Shown: positions 22,408 through 30,846 of the stretch, piece after piece
Layout of the letters: each line of letters begins with the position of its first letter
How positions within the stretch are numbered: the stretch's first letter is position 1
DNA from: Halodesulfovibrio sp.
Lineage (GTDB): Bacteria > Desulfobacterota > Desulfovibrionia > Desulfovibrionales > Desulfovibrionaceae
Direction of reading: 5' to 3'
Length of the DNA stretch: 34,439 nt
Assembly (NCBI RefSeq): GCF_015482765.1
Contig: NZ_JADMLB010000020.1
Coordinates: 1-34,439 of the forward strand
The notes under the pieces: model-generated
Databases searched by the model: none
Told to the model about the DNA's origin: nothing
What the model saw: only the letters and a program-made list of their open reading frames with translations
Made by a program: the position numbers and the translations under genes

Positions 22408-23145
22408 CTAAACGCGTCTAAACATTCCGTTTTCCCAGGAAAGACCTATATGATATTGGATAAAACCGTCAATAGCTCTTGAAATCTCTTTACGAGCCTT
22501 TACTGAAAGCTGAAGCTCTGTCCAACGAAGCGGAGAATTTTCCTGCACAAATCGCAAAGCGTCAAGAGATTCCTTACTTAATCTGAACCTTGGGCCTTGC
22601 GTTCTTGCACATGCTGCACAAGTCAGCACCCCCTCTTGAACATGAAAAACCGGATATTTCAAAGAATTAGAGCAAACCTGACACACATGTAACTCAGGAT
22701 TATACCCTTGATCGAAAGCAAAGCGTGCTCGAAAAAAAATCGGCCATAACTTGTCCAACGAATCCGCTTCGTTCAATAACACCAGCATTTCAGAAAAAAG
22801 GCTATAGGCAGCAGGGGCACCTTCAAAAGATATACCCATTGCTTCCATAAATTTTTGGCAGTTCACTGCTAACCCGAGCCGTTCATGGCTGACACGAAGG
22901 TTATCCGGAGAGTCCATCAATGTCCCCTCCTCCAGTGAAAAATATGTTGCGAGCTTACTGCCTTTTACTCGAAACAACACGCGGTTTAAATGATCCAGAC
23001 ACCCGCAAAAACGCCGTCTGCTTCGACACCCGCCAAAAGCGAATGCATTCATAATTCCACGTGTGGGAGACAAAAAGCGGACCCATAGGTCCGCTTCTTT
23101 AAATCTTCCAATACGGAGGATAATAACTTTTTCAGTAAATTCCAT
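22408..23145 (-). CDS. recO: DNA repair protein RecO
   Basis: This 245-residue protein acts with RecF and RecR to load RecA on gapped, SSB-coated DNA. The N-terminal OB fold begins [22 protein letters not shown]. The C-terminal helical region holds a C4 zinc site, Cys155-x2-Cys158 and Cys176-x2-Cys179, as in many RecO proteins. The basic cluster [13 protein letters not shown] (38-50) is the usual GxRxxRR region. The gene starts 5 bases after the stop of the RodZ-like gene and precedes glyQ, an order recalled from other deltaproteobacteria. The length is typical. Confidence 0.93.
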   Translation of the reverse strand: MEFTEKVIILRIGRFKEADLWVRFLSPTRGIMNAFAFGGCRSRRRFCGCLDHLNRVLFRVKGSKLATYFSLEEGTLMDSPDNLRVSHERLGLAVNCQKFMEAMGISFEGAPAAYSLFSEMLVLLNEADSLDKLWPIFFRARFAFDQGYNPELHVCQVCSNSLKYPVFHVQEGVLTCAACARTQGPRFRLSKESLDALRFVQENSPLRWTELQLSVKARKEISRAIDGFIQYHIGLSWENGMFRRV

Positions 23146-23150
23146 CAGAG

Positions 23151-24095
23151 CTATGAAGCGGTAATATGTACTGTACGTACCTTACCATCTGCACCGTTAA
23201 AGGAATAAGGAGTGCCATCAAGGGTCAAGGAAATCCCACCGGAATTGCCTAAGCGCAAGGAGAGGTTTTTAGGAAATTTTACAGTGTAACCTTGTCCGTT
23301 ACGAAGTAAAAATTCTTTACGAGTAAAGTCATCTCCAGTCGCTTCAACCCAGCAATCAGCAGTTGCTTCAATACGTAACGTGCGCATTACAGCTTGCTTT
23401 TTATCTTCTGTCGCCTTGATTTCAACAGTCTCTTCTGCTGTTTTTTGTTCAACAACATCAGAAGGCGCAACGACTGGTGCCGCCGCAACGCTAGGAGTCT
23501 TGTTTTCAACAACAGGCTCTGTTGCAGGCGCTTCCACCTCTGAGGTAGAAGGCTTTGCTTCCTCAGCCACCTCTATCGCCTGTTCCTGTACTGCTGGTTG
23601 CTCAATCGGGGCAGTTTCAACAGCAGGTGCAGCGGGCTCTACCTCAACAGTCTCAACTTCTGCAGATGACTGTTGAACTGGAACCTCTACGGTAGCTTCT
23701 TCTGTACCAAGCAGGGCAGTACCGGATTGCATATAAAAGTAGCCCGCCACAGCGAGACCCACAATCAACAATACAATAATAATGAGCTTTACCGGACAAC
23801 CTTTTCTCTCCCTTCGGGAAATAACAGGCTCGGCAACTTCTTCCTCAAGCTCGTCTTTATACGCAACATCTACAATTGCACCAAGCTCTTCAGGATCAAG
23901 CCCTAAAACCATTGCATAGCTTTTAACAAAACCTTTTACATACACTGCATGAGGCAGCTCTGATTTAGTACCTGATTCTATAAATGCAAGCGTGCGCGGT
24001 GCCAATTTAATGCGTTCAGAAAGTTCATTGAGGGATAAACCTTGACGTTCACGTTCTTCACGCAACAGGGTTCCGAGCTCCAGCATTTCAGACAT
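23151..24095 (-). CDS. RodZ-like transmembrane helix-turn-helix protein
   Basis: This 314-residue protein has the RodZ layout. Residues 7-70 are a Cro/cI-type helix-turn-helix (LREERERQGLSLNELSERIK, then LPHAVYVKGFVKSYAMVLGL). Residues 102-122 are a single membrane helix. Residues 130-225 are a Pro/Ala/Glu/Val-rich periplasmic linker, and the last 85 are a DUF4115 domain. RodZ links MreB to the cell-wall elongation machinery and sets rod shape. The ATG at 24095 is chosen because GGAGGT ends 4 bases upstream; a GTG at 24107 lies inside the same region. The low-complexity linker produces long antisense frames that are not genes. It sits 12 bases after the SurA-like gene, within an envelope-linked operon. 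Confidence 0.88.
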   Translation of the reverse strand: MSEMLELGTLLREERERQGLSLNELSERIKLAPRTLAFIESGTKSELPHAVYVKGFVKSYAMVLGLDPEELGAIVDVAYKDELEEEVAEPVISRRERKGCPVKLIIIVLLIVGLAVAGYFYMQSGTALLGTEEATVEVPVQQSSAEVETVEVEPAAPAVETAPIEQPAVQEQAIEVAEEAKPSTSEVEAPATEPVVENKTPSVAAAPVVAPSDVVEQKTAEETVEIKATEDKKQAVMRTLRIEATADCWVEATGDDFTRKEFLLRNGQGYTVKFPKNLSLRLGNSGGISLTLDGTPYSFNGADGKVRTVHITAS

Positions 24096-24107
24096 CTGTA
24101 CCTCCAC

Positions 24108-25040
24108 TTACAGTCGGACGTCTACGACTGCATTATTACGCAGTTTTTCAGCGTATTCTTTAAAGCTTGCTTCAAGACGTGGTGCTCTCAGCTTCGCTTC
24201 AATTTGCTGCGCCACTTCATCAAGCGGACGCAATGAGCCTTTAGTCTTACTGTGCAATTTAATAAGTGCTTTTGAAGATCCAAGGGCAAGAACGTCAGAT
24301 ACGGAACCATCTTTCATTCCTTCAACAGCTGCAAGCATCTGTGGAGAAACATCCTTTTTACCAAGTTCACCAAGGTATCCGCCCTGCTCTTTACCTGGAC
24401 CTACAGAATATTTTTGAACTGCTTCTTCAAATGAAATCTTACCTGCAGAAAGTTCGCTACGGACATCCGCAGCATCAACAGCAGGGTCAAATACGAGCAA
24501 GCTAACTTCTACTTTTCCATCTGCTTCAAACTCTGCACGATGTTCATCATAAAAACGTTTGATCTCATCTTTTGTGATCACAACTTTACGACCAACCATT
24601 GCACCGAGAAGACGCTGACGAATAATAGAAACTCGCACTCGTTCTTTCACAGACTCAACAGTGAGTCCTTCATTTACAATCTGCTCTTTTGCTTTTTCAA
24701 GAGTTAAGCCGCGCTGCTGTGCCAGCTTTCGCAGCTCATTTTCAATCTCTGCCTCTTCAACGGTAATACCGCGACGCTCAGCATCCTGCAAAAAGAGTTT
24801 TTCAGAAACCACGTTCTCAAGAACTGTCTTTAAAACAGATTTAGCTTTCGGGCTTTCTGCATATTTTGGATCAAGCACTCCGGCCTTTTTTAATTCCGGA
24901 ATTGCCAACTGTTTCAAATCATACAGTGTTACAATTTCACCGTTCACAACAGCGGCAATCTTATTAACTAACTGCTCAGCATGAACAGGTGCAGCGAACA
25001 TAACAACAGCTGCCAGCGCAAGTAACAATCTGGAGGCCAT
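24108..25040 (-). CDS. Periplasmic SurA-like peptidyl-prolyl isomerase
   Basis: This 310-residue protein has a signal peptide with cleavage near Ala21 (APVHA then EQ). A SurA-type N-terminal chaperone domain follows (VNKIAAVVNGEIVTLYDLKQL), then one parvulin domain at about 170-275 (VEVSLLVFD, ISFEEAVQKYSVGP, GGYLGELGKKDVSP). SurA helps outer-membrane proteins through the periplasm. E. coli SurA has two parvulin domains and is longer, so this is the single-domain form. It lies upstream of the RodZ-like gene and 176 bases after a second, lipoprotein relative, and appears to have its own promoter region at 25115-25191. Confidence 0.88.
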   Translation of the reverse strand: MASRLLLALAAVVMFAAPVHAEQLVNKIAAVVNGEIVTLYDLKQLAIPELKKAGVLDPKYAESPKAKSVLKTVLENVVSEKLFLQDAERRGITVEEAEIENELRKLAQQRGLTLEKAKEQIVNEGLTVESVKERVRVSIIRQRLLGAMVGRKVVITKDEIKRFYDEHRAEFEADGKVEVSLLVFDPAVDAADVRSELSAGKISFEEAVQKYSVGPGKEQGGYLGELGKKDVSPQMLAAVEGMKDGSVSDVLALGSSKALIKLHSKTKGSLRPLDEVAQQIEAKLRAPRLEASFKEYAEKLRNNAVVDVRL

Positions 25041-25114
25041 ACTTTTCTCCCAATATAGGTGATAAACATCTGCACACCACAGCTCCCCTCGTAGTGCGCG
25101 AGTTCTTACTTCTT

Positions 25115-25191
25115 GGGTCTGTATTATCTTTTACGCAATTATGCAATAATGAGAAAAATCAGACCCGCTAACGTAAACAAAAATTGTTTAC
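25115..25191 (-). promoter_or_regulatory. Control region of the SurA-like/RodZ-like/recO/gly operon
   Basis: A perfect inverted repeat GTAAACAA-AAA-TTGTTTAC lies at 25173-25191. Downstream on the minus strand, GATAAT (25128-25123) is a good -10 with no clear -35. GGGTCTG (25115-25121) and CAGACCC (25160-25166) flank the -10 as a wide inverted repeat. A start near 25116 would give a leader of about 75 bases. Operator roles are inference. Confidence 0.4.
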
Positions 25192-25216
25192 AGCATTTAT
25201 CAATTTAATTTCAAGG

Positions 25217-26242
25217 CTATGGATCAGAGGGTTTGCCAACTTCAGAGGCTGGCTCCCGATACGGCTCTTCCTCCACCTCTTCTTGTTTCGCAGAAGAAGT
25301 AGATAAAACCTGCTGGTTATTACTGTCATTCAATTTTTGAGCAAGCAGTGGAGTAACTTCTATTTTTGTTTCTGCAACCTGCTTTTCAAGCCACCCAACA
25401 AAAGCATCGTTCATTTTCCGGTCAATCAAAACACGTTCGATGACCGAATATGCTTGTGAAGGCCCAAGTAATTTTTCAGGAAGTACTGCCAACAACACAA
25501 GTTGTTCAAAGCCGTAAGCCGTCATTGAAACGTTACTGCTACTTTTCGTGTCCATCTGCTGCAGCATAGATGCCCACTGAACCGGTAAACGGTCTTTTTT
25601 CAACTTGAGTTCTCTAACAGTAACTTCTGAGCCAAAGCTCTCAACAACCTTCTTCCAATCTTCCGCCTTCTCCAAAAGATAAGAAGCCCGCTGCACTTTC
25701 TTTCTATCATTCCCCTTCACAAGCAAAACATGCACTCGTTCCGGAATGTAGAACTCTGAGAGATTCTCTTTGTAATAACGTTCTGCCTCTTGGTACGTAA
25801 GAGACACAGTAGGACGCAGAACGTCATTAAAGAACATTTTCATTTCCATATGACGTTTTAAAAACAAGCGCCACACTGCAATATCAATATATTCTTCCGT
25901 CAACGTTCTTTCAAAAAGATCGTCAGGATAATCAGCTCTGATAGCAGCTTCTTCTTTCTGAACATCTTCCGCGGAAACACTGAGACCTTCTTCTGCTAAT
26001 GCATGACTGATCAGCTTATGAACAATAAGTTCTGAGAGTACATTTCCATACTCAGCACTTAATGCGTCAACAGAAGGGACAATACCAGAGACCCAGCCAA
26101 GATTATTTAAATCGTAGCGAGCCTCCAGCTCTTTGAGGTAGATAGGTTCTCCATTAACCCGTGCAACAACACCTTTTTCTTCCGGATGCTGCGTACAAGC
26201 AGTGAGAACAAGAACAATCAGCAAAAATATGAGTCGACGCAT
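25217..26242 (-). CDS. SurA-like parvulin lipoprotein
   Basis: This 341-residue protein starts with a lipoprotein signal peptide. The lipobox is LTAC with Cys16 as the lipidated residue; the following TQHP has no Asp at +2, which favours outer-membrane sorting if Lol rules apply. A SurA-N-like domain (VVARVNGEPIYLKELEARYD) and a degenerate parvulin region (FYIPERVHVLLVKG, then EQLVLLAVLPEKLLGPSQAY) follow. The isomerase site looks weak, so it may act as a chaperone only. The C-terminus is polar and acidic. It begins 10 bases after the mfd stop and is therefore in the mfd transcript. It is a likely paralogue of the next gene downstream. Confidence 0.8.
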   Translation of the reverse strand: MRRLIFLLIVLVLTACTQHPEEKGVVARVNGEPIYLKELEARYDLNNLGWVSGIVPSVDALSAEYGNVLSELIVHKLISHALAEEGLSVSAEDVQKEEAAIRADYPDDLFERTLTEEYIDIAVWRLFLKRHMEMKMFFNDVLRPTVSLTYQEAERYYKENLSEFYIPERVHVLLVKGNDRKKVQRASYLLEKAEDWKKVVESFGSEVTVRELKLKKDRLPVQWASMLQQMDTKSSSNVSMTAYGFEQLVLLAVLPEKLLGPSQAYSVIERVLIDRKMNDAFVGWLEKQVAETKIEVTPLLAQKLNDSNNQQVLSTSSAKQEEVEEEPYREPASEVGKPSDP

Positions 26243-26252
26243 TCGTTACCTT

Positions 26253-29200
26253 TTATGCAGTTACAAGAGGTTCAAGTTCTTTTTTCAGTATAGCAAGGCG
26301 GGTACGCAAATCATCGTCCCCTTTCAAACGTAATTCTAATGTTGCAGGTGGTGTAAGCTTTGCGCGATCAATATTCTCGTTCACCCACCCTACAAGCAAC
26401 GCCGGAGAAATGACATCTGCATTCTCTGCCCATGTAAGGCGTACTTTGTCACGCAAAATATCTGCACGCTCAACCTGTATAGCCATAAGGAAACGTTTGA
26501 ACTCAAGAACGCCAAGGAAGCTCACAAGTTCTGGCGGCAAGGCACCAAATCGATCCCGAATCTCAAGCTCAACATCCTGCATATGAACAAGGTCAGTAGC
26601 AGAAGACAATGCTTTATAAAATTTAAGACGCTCTTTTCCATCCGGAATGTAAGATTCAGGGATATGCGCATTAATGCCGAGATTAATTTCTGTCTCAACA
26701 ACAACACTCTCTTTCTCACCTTTCAGACGTTTCACTTCGGCTTCAAGCATTTCAAGGTACATATCAAGACCAACACGAGCCATTTGACCGGACTGTGCTT
26801 CACCAAGGATATTACCCGCTCCGCGCAAGCGCAGATCTTCCATTGCAACTCTGAAACCAGCTCCAAGGTAGTCAAGCTCCAAGATAATACGGAGTCGTTT
26901 ACGAGCGGGAGCAGGCAGCTTGTCCAAGTTGTTAACAACAAAAACGGCATGCGCCTGACGGTCTGAACGCCCGACTCTACCACGCAACTGGTAAAGCTGC
27001 CCAAGTCCGAACATCTGAGCCTGATCGACAATCAGCGTATTCGCGCGTGGGAAATCAAGACCGGACTCCACAATTGAAGTACACACAAGAACATCAAGCT
27101 CGCCATGCCAAAATTGATGCATTGTTTCTTCAAGATTCTTTTCAGACATCCGGCCATGCGCCATACCGATACGAGCGTCAGGAACGAGTTCCCGAACATA
27201 TTCAGCAACGCGCTCCAATCCTTCGACACGGTTATATACCCAAAAGACCTGACCGTCACGAGCAAGCTCACGCTCAAGAACGCCTTTAAGTTCCTGCGCA
27301 TCTCTTTCAATCAACGCAGTTTGAACAGGCTTACGCCCTACAGGAGCAGTCTCAATGACTGAAAGTTCACGAACGCCGGACATAGAAAGCTGCAATGTTC
27401 TTGGAATCGGCGTTGCGGTCAACGTCAGTACATCAACATTCCGCTTCAACTTTTTAAGCTTTTCTTTATGGCGGACACCAAAGCGCTGTTCTTCATCAAG
27501 AACAAGGAGACTAAGATTTGGCAAATCTACGTCATCAGATAAAAGTCGATGTGTACCAATTAAAATATCAATTTGACCACGTGCAGCAGCAGACAGGACT
27601 TCTTTCTGACGGCTCTTCGTAACAAATCGGCTCAACAGCCCAATATGAACTGGGAATCGCGACAAGCGGCTTTTGAACGTCTGATAATGCTGCTCCGCAA
27701 GGACAGTGGTAGGACAAAGTAATGCCACCTGCTTTCCTTCACAGGCAGCTCGGAAAGCCGCCCGGATGGCAACTTCAGTCTTCCCAAAACCAACATCACC
27801 ACAAACAAGTCTATCCATTGGCTCCGGCTTCTGCATGTCATCAAGGACATCTTGAATTGCCCGAGCCTGATCCGGAGTTTCTTCAAACCCAAAGGAGGCT
27901 TCAAATTCTCTATACAACTCATTGACAGGGCCATAGGAAAACCCTTTTGCAATCCTTCGCCACGCATACATTTCCATGATATCATGAGCAATTTTTTCAA
28001 TTGCCTTACGGGCTTTGGACTTACTTGCCTGCCATGCAGCACCGCCAAGTTTATCTAATGGTGGTGTTGCACCGTCGGGACCTTTAAAAAGCTGAATGAG
28101 CGACAGTCTGTCTACTGGAAGATAAAGTTTATCCTCTCCTGCATATTGCAATAACAAAAAGTCGTTCGAAACATCTCCGAGATCTAACCGGTGAAGTCCA
28201 CCAAAGGTAGCAATACCGTAATCTCTATGAACAAGATGAGCACCGACTTTAAGATCATCATAATCTTTTAAACCGGAAAAAGCGCCGGAACGCGCTCTGC
28301 TTTGCCGTTCGACTTTTGGCTGAAGTACATCTTCACCAAGCAGCAGAATGTTGTCCCACTCAAGTTCAATCCCGCGCCTGAAAGATGAAACAAGGGCAAA
28401 CAGCCCTCTCTCTTTAGGGGCATAGCACATATGCGGCATCAAGCCGTCTTGCTCTGCCAGTGTTAAAAATTTCTTTCGACTACGATCGGTGGCGAAACTC
28501 AACACAACTTGACGCTTCTCTTTGATCCACTCCCGAAGTCGGGCAACTAATGTGTGCCACGGGCGTTCTGCGTCTTCCGGTCTTTGGAAGATATCCTGAA
28601 AGGCCCCATAACTACGTTCTTGTAGCGTAGAGCCTTGAACCTCTACGCCCATTTTTAATTCTTCAAAGTGTGCTCTTCGAGCTTTCTGCCATACAGCACC
28701 AGCGGCATCTGCAGCACGCAGCACGGTACTCACAGGTTGGCGAACGCCATTTTCTTGAGCCTGCTCATCTAAAAAAGTAATCCAAGCACGCTCAGACTCT
28801 TCCAAAGCCTCATTCATGCCGCCTTCAGACGGTAGAATGTATATGGCATTCTTCGGCAGCCAGCTTTCAAGAAAGCTTGAATTTTTATAAAAACATCCCG
28901 GAAGAAACGTGTAATCACCGTGTTGAGCAGCATGTTGCAGCGCAGAGGCCTGTCCTTCTGCCAACACACCATCTGACTCCAACTTTTTCCACCAGACAGA
29001 TGCCTGAGCTACATTCGAGTCATTTAAAACTACCGGAGCAGCAGGAAGCAATACTAACTCTTGTATATTGCCCCGAGACCGCTGAGAAGTCGGTTCAAAA
29101 AGCCGTATTTCTTCAAGAAGATCTCCAAAAAACTCCATGCGAATAGGAAGCGTGAAACCGGGACAGAAGATATCGAGAATATCCCCGCGCAACGCAATTT

Positions 29201-29714
29201 CACCTGGCTGAGTAACTAGTGGTACACGGGTATACCCCCATTCCACGGCCTGCTCTATAATAAGATCAGGGCCAGTCTCATCACCAATAGTCAGTAATAA
29301 TTCATTGTGGTCAAAAATATCTTCAGGAGGCAGTGCGGGCAGAAAATTATCTATGGAAAGAAGTATACCTTGCGCTGAACGCTTTAGTCCCAGACCATAC
29401 AAGCTTGCCATGCGGGTAGCCCAACGCGACTTACCGTACGTTCCTGCTGGGTGCTGTGGAATAGTAATCCACTCATCATCCCATTGCGGAGTTGCTAAGG
29501 GCGCAGGTCCTCTGGAACAAGTTGGAGTAAACAGACGTAACAAACCGTTCAGTTCCGCAAACTCTTTCGCGTCACGTGCGATAACCACCACGTTCTCACC
29601 CCTGTCACGCAAAGTACGCGCAAGCCGAGCCTGACTGGCAGGTCCACTGCGCGCTACATGAACAACGGCATCTTTTTCATTCTGGATTTTTCTGACTAGT
29701 TCAGAAAACAGCAC
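26253..29714 (-). CDS. mfd: Transcription-repair coupling factor
   Basis: This 1153-residue ATPase frees RNA polymerase stalled at DNA lesions and recruits UvrA. Domains in order are a UvrB-like N-terminal module (1-380); the CarD-like polymerase interaction domain near 485-560 (LKVGAHLVHRDYGIATFGG); the RecG-like translocase with Walker A CGDVGFGKTE near 640, DEEQRFGVRHKE near 738 and LTATPIPRTL; the YQLRGRVGRSDRQAHA helicase motif VI; and the TRCF C-terminal domain. The start is GTG with GGGAG 9 bases upstream. Length is normal. It follows the cheW terminator by 36 bases, and the lipoprotein gene begins 10 bases after it. Confidence 0.97.
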   Translation of the reverse strand: MLFSELVRKIQNEKDAVVHVARSGPASQARLARTLRDRGENVVVIARDAKEFAELNGLLRLFTPTCSRGPAPLATPQWDDEWITIPQHPAGTYGKSRWATRMASLYGLGLKRSAQGILLSIDNFLPALPPEDIFDHNELLLTIGDETGPDLIIEQAVEWGYTRVPLVTQPGEIALRGDILDIFCPGFTLPIRMEFFGDLLEEIRLFEPTSQRSRGNIQELVLLPAAPVVLNDSNVAQASVWWKKLESDGVLAEGQASALQHAAQHGDYTFLPGCFYKNSSFLESWLPKNAIYILPSEGGMNEALEESERAWITFLDEQAQENGVRQPVSTVLRAADAAGAVWQKARRAHFEELKMGVEVQGSTLQERSYGAFQDIFQRPEDAERPWHTLVARLREWIKEKRQVVLSFATDRSRKKFLTLAEQDGLMPHMCYAPKERGLFALVSSFRRGIELEWDNILLLGEDVLQPKVERQSRARSGAFSGLKDYDDLKVGAHLVHRDYGIATFGGLHRLDLGDVSNDFLLLQYAGEDKLYLPVDRLSLIQLFKGPDGATPPLDKLGGAAWQASKSKARKAIEKIAHDIMEMYAWRRIAKGFSYGPVNELYREFEASFGFEETPDQARAIQDVLDDMQKPEPMDRLVCGDVGFGKTEVAIRAAFRAACEGKQVALLCPTTVLAEQHYQTFKSRLSRFPVHIGLLSRFVTKSRQKEVLSAAARGQIDILIGTHRLLSDDVDLPNLSLLVLDEEQRFGVRHKEKLKKLKRNVDVLTLTATPIPRTLQLSMSGVRELSVIETAPVGRKPVQTALIERDAQELKGVLERELARDGQVFWVYNRVEGLERVAEYVRELVPDARIGMAHGRMSEKNLEETMHQFWHGELDVLVCTSIVESGLDFPRANTLIVDQAQMFGLGQLYQLRGRVGRSDRQAHAVFVVNNLDKLPAPARKRLRIILELDYLGAGFRVAMEDLRLRGAGNILGEAQSGQMARVGLDMYLEMLEAEVKRLKGEKESVVVETEINLGINAHIPESYIPDGKERLKFYKALSSATDLVHMQDVELEIRDRFGALPPELVSFLGVLEFKRFLMAIQVERADILRDKVRLTWAENADVISPALLVGWVNENIDRAKLTPPATLELRLKGDDDLRTRLAILKKELEPLVTA

Positions 29715-29750
29715 TCGTCACTGCTCCCGCATTTTTTATTAACCACACTG

Positions 29751-29786
29751 AAAAAAGCCGCCAGCCCTAAGGAAGGCAGGCGGCTT
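29751..29786 (-). terminator. Terminator between cheW and mfd
   Basis: GCCGCC (29757-29762) pairs with GGCGGC (29779-29784), with an inner GCC/GGC pair after an A-A mismatch. On the minus strand it runs into six T. It sits 51 bases after the cheW stop. Confidence 0.88.
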
Positions 29787-29836
29787 TTGCTTCTCGAAAA
29801 AGTTACTACGATACCCGTAGCAGCCTTATGGAAAAA

Positions 29837-30313
29837 CTACATTTGTCCAAGCACATCGAGATCTTCATTAGAAAGCAAACGATCAAGATCAAGCAAAATA
29901 AGTAAGCGATCCTGAAGTTTACCAACACCACTGATGTACTCAGATTCCATACCTGCAACAACAGCCGGAGGCGGCTCAACCGTGCCTGCTGGAATACGCA
30001 GCACCTCGGACACGGAATCGACGACAAACCCGACAATCATGTTGTTGATTTCGATTACAATGATTCGGGTGTGTTTGTCATGCTCTTTGGAGCTAAGCCC
30101 GAAACGCCTTCTAAGGTCAATGATTGGAATCACTTTACCTCGAAGGTTAATTACCCCCTCAACAAAATCCGGAGCTTTTGGCACTTTAGTGATTTCCATA
30201 GTACGAATAATTTCCTGTACTTTAAGGATATCAACACCAAATTCCTCTTCACCTATACTAAAGGTGACAAGTTGCATCAGCTCGTCATCCTGCTTCTTCT
30301 GAGGCTCATTCAT
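29837..30313 (-). CDS. cheW: CheW chemotaxis adaptor
   Basis: This 158-residue protein couples chemoreceptors to the kinase CheA. The CheW fold is plain: QLVTFSIGEEEFGVDILKVQEI, the conserved KVPKAPDFVEGVINLRGKVIPIIDLR segment that faces CheA and receptors, and VDSVSEVLRIP. The longer open frame upstream (to 30400) is not used, because AAGGAG stands 9 bases before the ATG at 30313 and the family begins there. No other chemotaxis gene is in the window, so this is an orphan cheW whose receptor and kinase partners lie elsewhere. It has its own terminator, and the divergent 75-residue gene starts 202 bases away. Confidence 0.95.
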   Translation of the reverse strand: MNEPQKKQDDELMQLVTFSIGEEEFGVDILKVQEIIRTMEITKVPKAPDFVEGVINLRGKVIPIIDLRRRFGLSSKEHDKHTRIIVIEINNMIVGFVVDSVSEVLRIPAGTVEPPPAVVAGMESEYISGVGKLQDRLLILLDLDRLLSNEDLDVLGQM

Positions 30314-30515
30314 ACAGAACAACTCCTTGCTTTCCCGAGCAGCGTAGTACGGGAAAAATTTAGTGAATCGACATATACCTGTTCTCACAATCCAAAGCAA
30401 CTACAGGACGATACCACCCCCCATAAAAGCGGTTGTAAAAATACACAGTGTTGGATAGTATAACATCGCTCAAAAGCAATTGAGTACAACGCTATCCGCG
30501 AGGAGTACCAAATTG

Positions 30516-30743
30516 ATGGCGAACATCTTACCATTCCCTGAAGAAACGCCGCTTGCCATGCAAATTAAATCACTTGGCGACGAGGAACTTCTTGATTTCT
30601 GGGAAGAAACACAATTTCTTGAACGCTTTCTGAAAGAAGGCACTCCTGTGCAGAATCAAGATTCAATGCAATATGAAAAACTGATTCTACAGGAGCTTCA
30701 GCTGAGATCATGCAGGCGCTGTGCCGCTACTGCTCAACTATAA
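30516..30743 (+). CDS. Small protein of unknown function, 75 residues
   Basis: The start is ATG 30516 with AGGAG (30501-30505) 10 bases upstream; an in-frame frame extends back to 30480 but without such a site. The protein is acidic in the middle (LGDEELLDFWEETQFLERFL) and ends in a basic CRRC pair (LRSCRRCAATAQL). No signal peptide or membrane segment is present. I recognise no family. A good ribosome site and a strong terminator 16 bases after the stop support a real gene. It is divergent from cheW across 202 bases that include CTCAA/TTGAG and a TATACT -10 on the minus strand, so cheW and this gene may share a control region. Confidence 0.6.
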   Translation: MANILPFPEETPLAMQIKSLGDEELLDFWEETQFLERFLKEGTPVQNQDSMQYEKLILQELQLRSCRRCAATAQL

Positions 30744-30758
30744 AGATTTTTCCTAAAG

Positions 30759-30796
30759 AAAAACCCTGCCGTTGAATCCTCATCGGCAGGGTTTTT
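30759..30796. terminator. Bidirectional terminator between the 75-residue gene and ugd
   Basis: A 13-bp perfect stem (AAAAACCCTGCCG at 30759-30771 with CGGCAGGGTTTTT at 30784-30796) has a 12-base loop. A and T runs on both sides make it work for both converging genes. Confidence 0.92.
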
Positions 30797-30846
30797 CTTT
30801 TCTTAAACTTTATCACTACCACTCTTAGACAAGTGGCCTTTTTCAG

